Source of the DNA: Fimenecus sp045602655
GTDB taxonomy: Bacteria > Bacillota > Clostridia > Oscillospirales > Acutalibacteraceae
DNA: 9,475 bases
Assembly (NCBI GenBank): GCA_045602655.1
Contig: JAZSBY010000118.1
Coordinates: 1-9,475 of the forward strand
Reading direction: 5' to 3'
The translations under genes and the position numbers were made by a program. The notes below the pieces were generated by a model. It had not been told where the DNA came from, made no database searches, and saw only the letters and a program-made list of their open reading frames with translations. Shown here one piece after another: positions 5,555 to 9,475 of this stretch. How positions within the stretch are numbered: the first letter of the stretch is position 1; every line of letters starts with the position of its first letter.

Positions 5555-7045
5555 TTATTTAGCTTGTGCGTTTTCCATCTCAGCACGTTTCTGAAGTAAA
5601 GCCTCGTGGTATTCTTCCTTTGTTTTGCCTGTAAGTTTATAGAAGAAGAAAGGAACACCTGCAAGGAACATCATAATACCGTGCATAATTGTGTAGAAGA
5701 ACAAGAGAGTAACCTTTGTATCAAGGCTCTGAACTGGATTTGGCACAAGGTCAGTTGGCTGAATGTAGCCGATAATTGAGCCGTTACCATAAAGAATAAG
5801 TGGAGCAACTGTACTTGCGATTGTACCACTGATGAGTGTGCCGATACCAATAACAAATGGGAAGGATGCGTCAAGACGTTTGCCTGTTTTAAGTTCGATT
5901 ACTTCAAGAACATCTGCCTGGAACATAGATGGAAGAAGGTTTGATGCACCGAATTGAAGACCGATAAGGAAAAGGAATATGATAAATACTACCTGTAAAA
6001 GTGAATTTCCTGTTGTGAAATAAAGATAACCGATACCAAATGCTGCACAGTTGGCACAGAGTGAGTAGATACCACTTGCGATATAGAGTTGTCTTGCGTC
6101 AAATTTCTTTAAAAGGAAGTTAATTACAAGCATACCAACTGCAGTACCGATACCAACGGGAAGAACAAAGAGAATTTTCTTTGAAATATCGCCAAGAACT
6201 GCTGCCGCGATGAATGCTTCCATATATGTAGCAATACCACGGAAACTCTTCAAAAATTCTGAAATGATAATTGTCCACGCATATTTATTCTTAATAATGT
6301 CAACAAACCCTATAAGCGGGTTTTTCTTTTCTGCTGTATAAACTGTTCTTTCACGAACCATCTTCATGCCAAGAAGAACAGTAATAACACCAACAACACT
6401 GCAAAGTGCAGCAGAAATAATGTATTGGAGTCCCTCAACACTACGGATACTTGTTCCTGTAACTGAGTTAATAAGTTCGGTGTTATCCTTGCTCCAAATA
6501 AGACCAACAACAAGAACGATAACAACGGGAGCAGAGTTACCAACTGCGGAAGAAATACTGCGGAATGAAAGGACCTGGTCACGCTCTTTAAGGTTAGGAG
6601 TCATAACATTTGCAACCATATTGATTGAGTTGCCGAATGTACAGAAAACAGACCAGAGAACTGCAATTGTAATAATGTAGATGAAAAGAATTGTGCCTGA
6701 AAGCCCCGGAGGTGCCCAGAAAGAAAGCATCATAACGATTGCCATTGGTACCGCAACCAACAATGCAATCGGTCTGAATTTTCCACCCTTACCCATTTTG
6801 CGTCCGTCAATATACATAACTATAAAGAAGTTAAGCACAAAAGGAATAATGCCTGTCAATAGGTTGAAAAGAGATGTTTGTTCTTCAGGTAAGCGAAGAA
6901 CATTAACAAGGTATGCATTACGGTTACCGCCAACCATACCCGTCATTGTTGTGTAAAAGAATACGCCCATTAAGTATAAGACAAATTCGCTTTTACCAAC
7001 ATGTTTTTGTTCATTTTGATTCTGAATAGCCTTTGTATTGCTCAT
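5555..7045 (-). CDS. MFS transporter, glycoside-pentoside-hexuronide (GPH/MelB) type
   Basis: A 496-residue polytopic membrane protein with about 12 hydrophobic segments and cytoplasmic ends; there is no signal peptide. The first inter-helix loop has YIDGRKMGKGGKFRP (about residues 78-92), like the D-R...GKFRP loop of MelB. The central part has MTPNLKERDQVLSFRS, matching the GPH pattern of an ERxxLxxxRS loop after helix 4. These carriers usually take up sugars, glycosides or uronates with Na+ or H+. It is slightly longer than MelB (about 470), with a charged C-terminal tail (EEYHEALLQKRAEMENAQAK). The ATG at 7045 follows AAGGAAGGG with a short spacer, and an extended -10 promoter lies upstream. 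It probably imports the substrate handled by the ADH, aminotransferase and aldolase, but substrate specificity cannot be read. Confidence 0.87.
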   Translation of the reverse strand: MSNTKAIQNQNEQKHVGKSEFVLYLMGVFFYTTMTGMVGGNRNAYLVNVLRLPEEQTSLFNLLTGIIPFVLNFFIVMYIDGRKMGKGGKFRPIALLVAVPMAIVMMLSFWAPPGLSGTILFIYIITIAVLWSVFCTFGNSINMVANVMTPNLKERDQVLSFRSISSAVGNSAPVVIVLVVGLIWSKDNTELINSVTGTSIRSVEGLQYIISAALCSVVGVITVLLGMKMVRERTVYTAEKKNPLIGFVDIIKNKYAWTIIISEFLKSFRGIATYMEAFIAAAVLGDISKKILFVLPVGIGTAVGMLVINFLLKKFDARQLYIASGIYSLCANCAAFGIGYLYFTTGNSLLQVVFIIFLFLIGLQFGASNLLPSMFQADVLEVIELKTGKRLDASFPFVIGIGTLISGTIASTVAPLILYGNGSIIGYIQPTDLVPNPVQSLDTKVTLLFFYTIMHGIMMFLAGVPFFFYKLTGKTKEEYHEALLQKRAEMENAQAK

Positions 7046-7076
7046 AAAACCCTTCCTTTGCTATAAAGATAAAGCC

Positions 7077-7085
7077 ATTATAACA
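7077..7085 (-). promoter_or_regulatory. Extended -10 promoter of the transporter gene
   Basis: TGTTATAAT on the minus strand (TATAAT at 7077-7082, TG at 7084-7085) forms an extended -10 element. At the -35 distance only a T-rich stretch overlapping the upstream terminator tail is seen. The predicted start is near 7070, giving a leader of about 25 nt that contains the AAAGGAAGGG ribosome site. Confidence 0.65.
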
Positions 7086-7099
7086 TATATGATTAAAAT

Positions 7100-7137
7100 A
7101 AAAAAGACTGCTAATTTCACGAAAAAATCAACAGTCT
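7100..7137 (-). terminator. Intrinsic terminator of the U32-YhhN-TrmB gene group
   Basis: A 13-bp stem (7105-7117 with 7125-7137; two G-U wobbles in minus-strand RNA, complementary ends AGACTG/CAGTCT) closes a 7-nt loop. It is followed on the minus strand by TTTTTATTTTAATC. It lies 19 bases past the trmB stop and separates the housekeeping operon from the transporter. Confidence 0.85.
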
Positions 7138-7156
7138 GTTGTGTGTTTTTACTATT

Positions 7157-7828
7157 TTATTTAAGCTTTGCTACAACACGATGAATGGGTAGCCCCATAT
7201 CGACAAATTTCTGCTCATATTCTGTAACAATATTTCCCTCAAAACTGCTCTTATGTAAATCAAGTGAGATTTCAGAAAGTACAAAGCCGTTTTGCGAAAA
7301 GCTTTCAAGTGAATATTCAAAAAATCCCTGACTATCCGTTTTCTGTGCGATAAAACCATCATCAACAAGCAATTTTTTATAAATCTCTAAAAATAATTTG
7401 CTTGTAAGTCTGTGGCTTTCGTGACGGGATTTCGGAAACGGTGTGCTGAAATTAAGATAAATTTCGCAGACAGTTTTTTCTCTCATAAAAAGCGGAAGAT
7501 ACTCTGCCTTCATTTCAAGGAAGCGGATATTAGTGATTCCTTCTTCCTTAACCCTTTCGCAAGCCTCAACCAAAACAGTTGGCACACATTCAATGGCAAT
7601 AATGTTTTTGTCAGGATTGAGTTTTGCATATTCGCAGACAAATTGTCCTTTGCCACAACCGATTTCCATTACAATGGGAGCACTTCGTCCGAATATTGCG
7701 TCAAGGTCAAAAAAATTCTCATTTTCCTCGTCTGTGCGAAAATCAAAGGATTCCAAAGTGTAGGGAATACGCAAATCACTGCAATTTTCGCGTCTTGATG
7801 TAAGATTTCTGATTTTTCTTGGTCTCAT
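7157..7828 (-). CDS. trmB: tRNA (guanine-N7-)-methyltransferase TrmB, with altered active-site motif
   Basis: A 223-residue SAM-dependent methyltransferase expected to make m7G46 in the tRNA variable loop. It starts MRPRK, as TrmB proteins often start MRxR. The SAM motif is MEIGCGKGQF (54-63), with IAIEC (78-82) for the ribose. QKTDSQGFFEYSLESF (162-177) and SLDLHKSSFEGNIVTEYEQKF (188-208) align closely with the Bacillus protein. The usual FSDPWPKKRHxKRRL stretch reads FSTPFPKSRHESHRL (127-141). The Asp is therefore T129, the Trp F131 and the first Arg of the RR pair H139; in the E. coli enzyme the equivalent Asp and Arg are reported to be important for activity. The frame around this spot is clean, so it is not a simple sequencing slip. 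The gene begins 5 bases after the YhhN-like stop, so the two are probably co-transcribed. The family assignment is firm; full activity is less certain. Confidence 0.9.
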   Translation of the reverse strand: MRPRKIRNLTSRRENCSDLRIPYTLESFDFRTDEENENFFDLDAIFGRSAPIVMEIGCGKGQFVCEYAKLNPDKNIIAIECVPTVLVEACERVKEEGITNIRFLEMKAEYLPLFMREKTVCEIYLNFSTPFPKSRHESHRLTSKLFLEIYKKLLVDDGFIAQKTDSQGFFEYSLESFSQNGFVLSEISLDLHKSSFEGNIVTEYEQKFVDMGLPIHRVVAKLK

Positions 7829-7833
7829 AGTGT

Positions 7834-8574
7834 TTATACCTTAATAAATAAAATTGATGTTGATAAAAGTAACTGTGCAAAGAAATATGCATATAAACTT
7901 AAAGATTTAATAAACTTGCTGTCTTTTCTGCCACCTAAAAGTCTTATGCCAAGGGTAAGGTCTGAAACAAAGAAACTTAGGCTTGCAACCAAAAGGATAA
8001 TAAATGAAATCAGATTGTTTCCAGCACCATTTTGGAAATATGTAACAGCAAAGACAAATGCTTTAACCAACATTCCAATGAGGAATATACCGTATAAATA
8101 TAATCCGAATTGCAAGAATTTAGAATCAAAATTAAACTTAAAAACAGGCTTTAGCATAATTATAAATGCAAGGTAAACAATTAAAAATACAATGATTTCA
8201 GGCACAGTAAAGAAATTATAATCACTGATAAGGGATGCTGTTGCATTGACAAAGGCTGCAACATAGAAAATATGTCCCACAAGGAAACCCGCAGCACCAA
8301 TATAAAGACAGGTCATATTTTTCTTTGATGGAATATGCATCAGAATATCGCCAAACCAACCACAAATAAGACCAATAATCATTGTCTTTGCATAGGGTGA
8401 CACATTGTTTGTCATTAACATTCCGCAAATGCCTATCCCAACAAAGGACGAAGCAGCAACTAGTTTAAATGACAATGATTTCTTTGTTGGTTCAGGCCAA
8501 TATGCTTTATCATACAAAGGAAGAAATATGAAAAATAAGATGTAACAAATCCCCAATAATACTTTTAATCCCAT
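7834..8574 (-). CDS. YhhN/lysoplasmalogenase-family integral membrane protein
   Basis: A 246-residue, very hydrophobic protein with about 8 predicted membrane segments. The conserved polar positions of the YhhN/TMEM86 family are present: GWFGDILM (D76), GHIFYVAAF (H101), FVSDLTLGIRLL (D205) and AYFFAQLLL (Q234). Characterised members hydrolyse the vinyl-ether bond of lysoplasmalogens. Plasmalogens are common in anaerobic Clostridia, which makes the role plausible here, but activity is inferred from family membership only. The ATG at 8574 is preferred to the TTG at 8580, because AGGG lies 7 bases before the ATG and abuts the TTG. The U32 gene stops 9 bases upstream and trmB begins 5 bases downstream, so the three look like one operon. 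Confidence 0.78.
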   Translation of the reverse strand: MGLKVLLGICYILFFIFLPLYDKAYWPEPTKKSLSFKLVAASSFVGIGICGMLMTNNVSPYAKTMIIGLICGWFGDILMHIPSKKNMTCLYIGAAGFLVGHIFYVAAFVNATASLISDYNFFTVPEIIVFLIVYLAFIIMLKPVFKFNFDSKFLQFGLYLYGIFLIGMLVKAFVFAVTYFQNGAGNNLISFIILLVASLSFFVSDLTLGIRLLGGRKDSKFIKSLSLYAYFFAQLLLSTSILFIKV

Positions 8575-8583
8575 ATACAATCC

Positions 8584-9475
8584 CTATTTCTCTTTCCTTA
8601 ATAATGTTCCTGCAGGGAACACCAAATCGGTCTTGATTTTAACTATCATCATTGGATGAGGTGCAGATTCAATTTCATTACCATCTTTATCGAAAAGTTC
8701 GCTTGCTGTGAATACAACAGGCTTGGTTGATGGTTGAAGTGCATCAAGGACATCGCCACGGGAAAATTTGTTTCTCTGCTCAACGATTAAATGTCCGTCC
8801 TCATAGCCCTTAACCTCTGCCATAACATCATAGTGACGCTTGTAGCCACCCTCAAAGCTGATGTTGGCATCTTCATTAGGTGCATTAAAGTAGAAACCTG
8901 TGCAATAGTCACGATAACTTACTTTATAAACCTCATCAACTGCCCATTGCGGAGCTTTAAAATCATCTGAGGGATTTTTAAGATATTCGTCAATAGCAAC
9001 ACGATAAGCATTAGTAACGACTGCTGCATAATAAGCAGATTTTGCTCTGCCCTCAATTTTAAAACTTGAAATACCTGCTTTAACCATTTCAGGGATATGC
9101 TCAATCATACACATATCCTTTGAGTTAAGGATATATGTGCCTTCTTTACTATCTTGAATAGGGAAATACATTCCGTCACGTTTAACTTCCATAATTGCAT
9201 ATTCCCAACGGCAGGGCTGAGCACATTCGCCACGGTTAGCATCACGGTTAACAAGGTAGTTGGAAAGTAAACATCTGCCGGAAAAAGAAACACACATAGC
9301 ACCATGAACAAAGCACTCAATTTCAAGTTCTTTTGGTACTTTTGCTCTGATTTCAGCAATTTCTGTCATGGATAATTCACGAGCAGTAACAACACGGGAA
9401 GCACCCATATTGTAAAACTCATTTGCCGTAACGTGGTTAACAATACCTGCCTGAGTAGAAATGTGAATAGGTACA
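8584..9475 (-). CDS. Peptidase U32 family protein, TrhP-like (5' end outside window)
   Basis: The frame is open to the right edge, so the start is outside; 296 residues are visible. An in-frame ATG at 9408 is internal, because the 22 codons before it (VPIHISTQAG... to EFYN) are conserved U32 sequence. GASRVVTARELS, SGRCLLSNYLVNRDANRGEC and CAQPCRW are diagnostic, and YILNSKDMC with GISSFKIEGRAKSAYYAA follows. Visible cysteines 61, 68, 84 and 122 have nearly the spacing of the four 4Fe-4S ligands of UbiU-type U32 proteins. Despite the family name, well-studied members are not proteases; they help hydroxylate tRNA, rRNA or ubiquinone precursors. The C-terminal part (VEQRNKFSRGDVLDALQP to PAGTLLRK) resembles TrhP, which forms 5-hydroxyuridine at tRNA position 34 using prephenate. 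The trmB gene two places downstream fits tRNA modification. The exact substrate is inferred. Confidence 0.85.
   Translation of the reverse strand, partial: VPIHISTQAGIVNHVTANEFYNMGASRVVTARELSMTEIAEIRAKVPKELEIECFVHGAMCVSFSGRCLLSNYLVNRDANRGECAQPCRWEYAIMEVKRDGMYFPIQDSKEGTYILNSKDMCMIEHIPEMVKAGISSFKIEGRAKSAYYAAVVTNAYRVAIDEYLKNPSDDFKAPQWAVDEVYKVSYRDYCTGFYFNAPNEDANISFEGGYKRHYDVMAEVKGYEDGHLIVEQRNKFSRGDVLDALQPSTKPVVFTASELFDKDGNEIESAPHPMMIVKIKTDLVFPAGTLLRKEK

Noticed and set aside
1..9475. CRISPR arrays, tRNA/rRNA genes, insertion sequences or phage genes
   Set aside because: I saw no spaced repeat arrays, no tRNA-like cloverleaf with TTCRA arms, no rRNA sequence, and no transposase or integrase motifs on either strand.

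Overview
The window is A+T-rich and the proteins look like Bacillota, class Clostridia. TrmB closely resembles the Bacillus/Clostridia form, and the DUF1015, YhhN-type and U32 proteins are typical of Gram-positive anaerobes. An Oscillospiraceae/Ruminococcaceae-like gut or rumen bacterium is a reasonable guess, but nothing here fixes the genus.

Layout: positions 1-420 (+) hold the 3' end of a DUF1015 gene. It converges on the minus-strand genes at a strong bidirectional terminator. Everything from 497 to the right edge is on the minus strand. In transcription order from the right edge this is: a U32-family protein (TrhP-like, cut by the window edge), a YhhN/lysoplasmalogenase-like membrane protein and a TrmB tRNA methyltransferase, closely packed as a housekeeping operon ending in a 13-bp-stem terminator. 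Next come an MFS carrier of the GPH/MelB type, a gene-free stretch with a likely small RNA gene, an iron-containing alcohol dehydrogenase, a class III (glutamate-1-semialdehyde aminomutase-like) aminotransferase and a tandem-domain class II aldolase.

The MFS-ADH-aminotransferase-aldolase set reads as a carbon-source uptake and degradation module. The carrier imports a polar compound, the aldolase splits a hydroxylated intermediate, the aminotransferase moves an amino group and the ADH interconverts an aldehyde and an alcohol. The substrate cannot be read from the sequence. I do not recognise this combination as a named pathway. The genes are not packed as an operon: each ends at its own terminator-like hairpin, and MFS, ADH and aminotransferase each have a recognisable sigma-A-type promoter.

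The most interesting item is the stretch 4994-5248 on the minus strand. A near-consensus promoter (TTGACT, 17 bp, TATTAT with extended -10) leads into about 255 nt with no protein-coding signal. It contains a 17-bp stem around a 67-nt C/U-rich loop, a 7-bp hairpin and a terminal stem with a T run. The long stem pairs fully only in minus-strand RNA, where G-U wobbles replace the A/C mismatches of the plus strand. The loop carries several UCCC tracts, one of which could pair with the ribosome binding site of the neighbouring transporter. Other points of note are a TrmB with changed catalytic-motif residues, a degenerate second aldolase domain, a palindromic multi-hairpin block upstream of the aldolase, and direct repeats upstream of the aminotransferase promoter.
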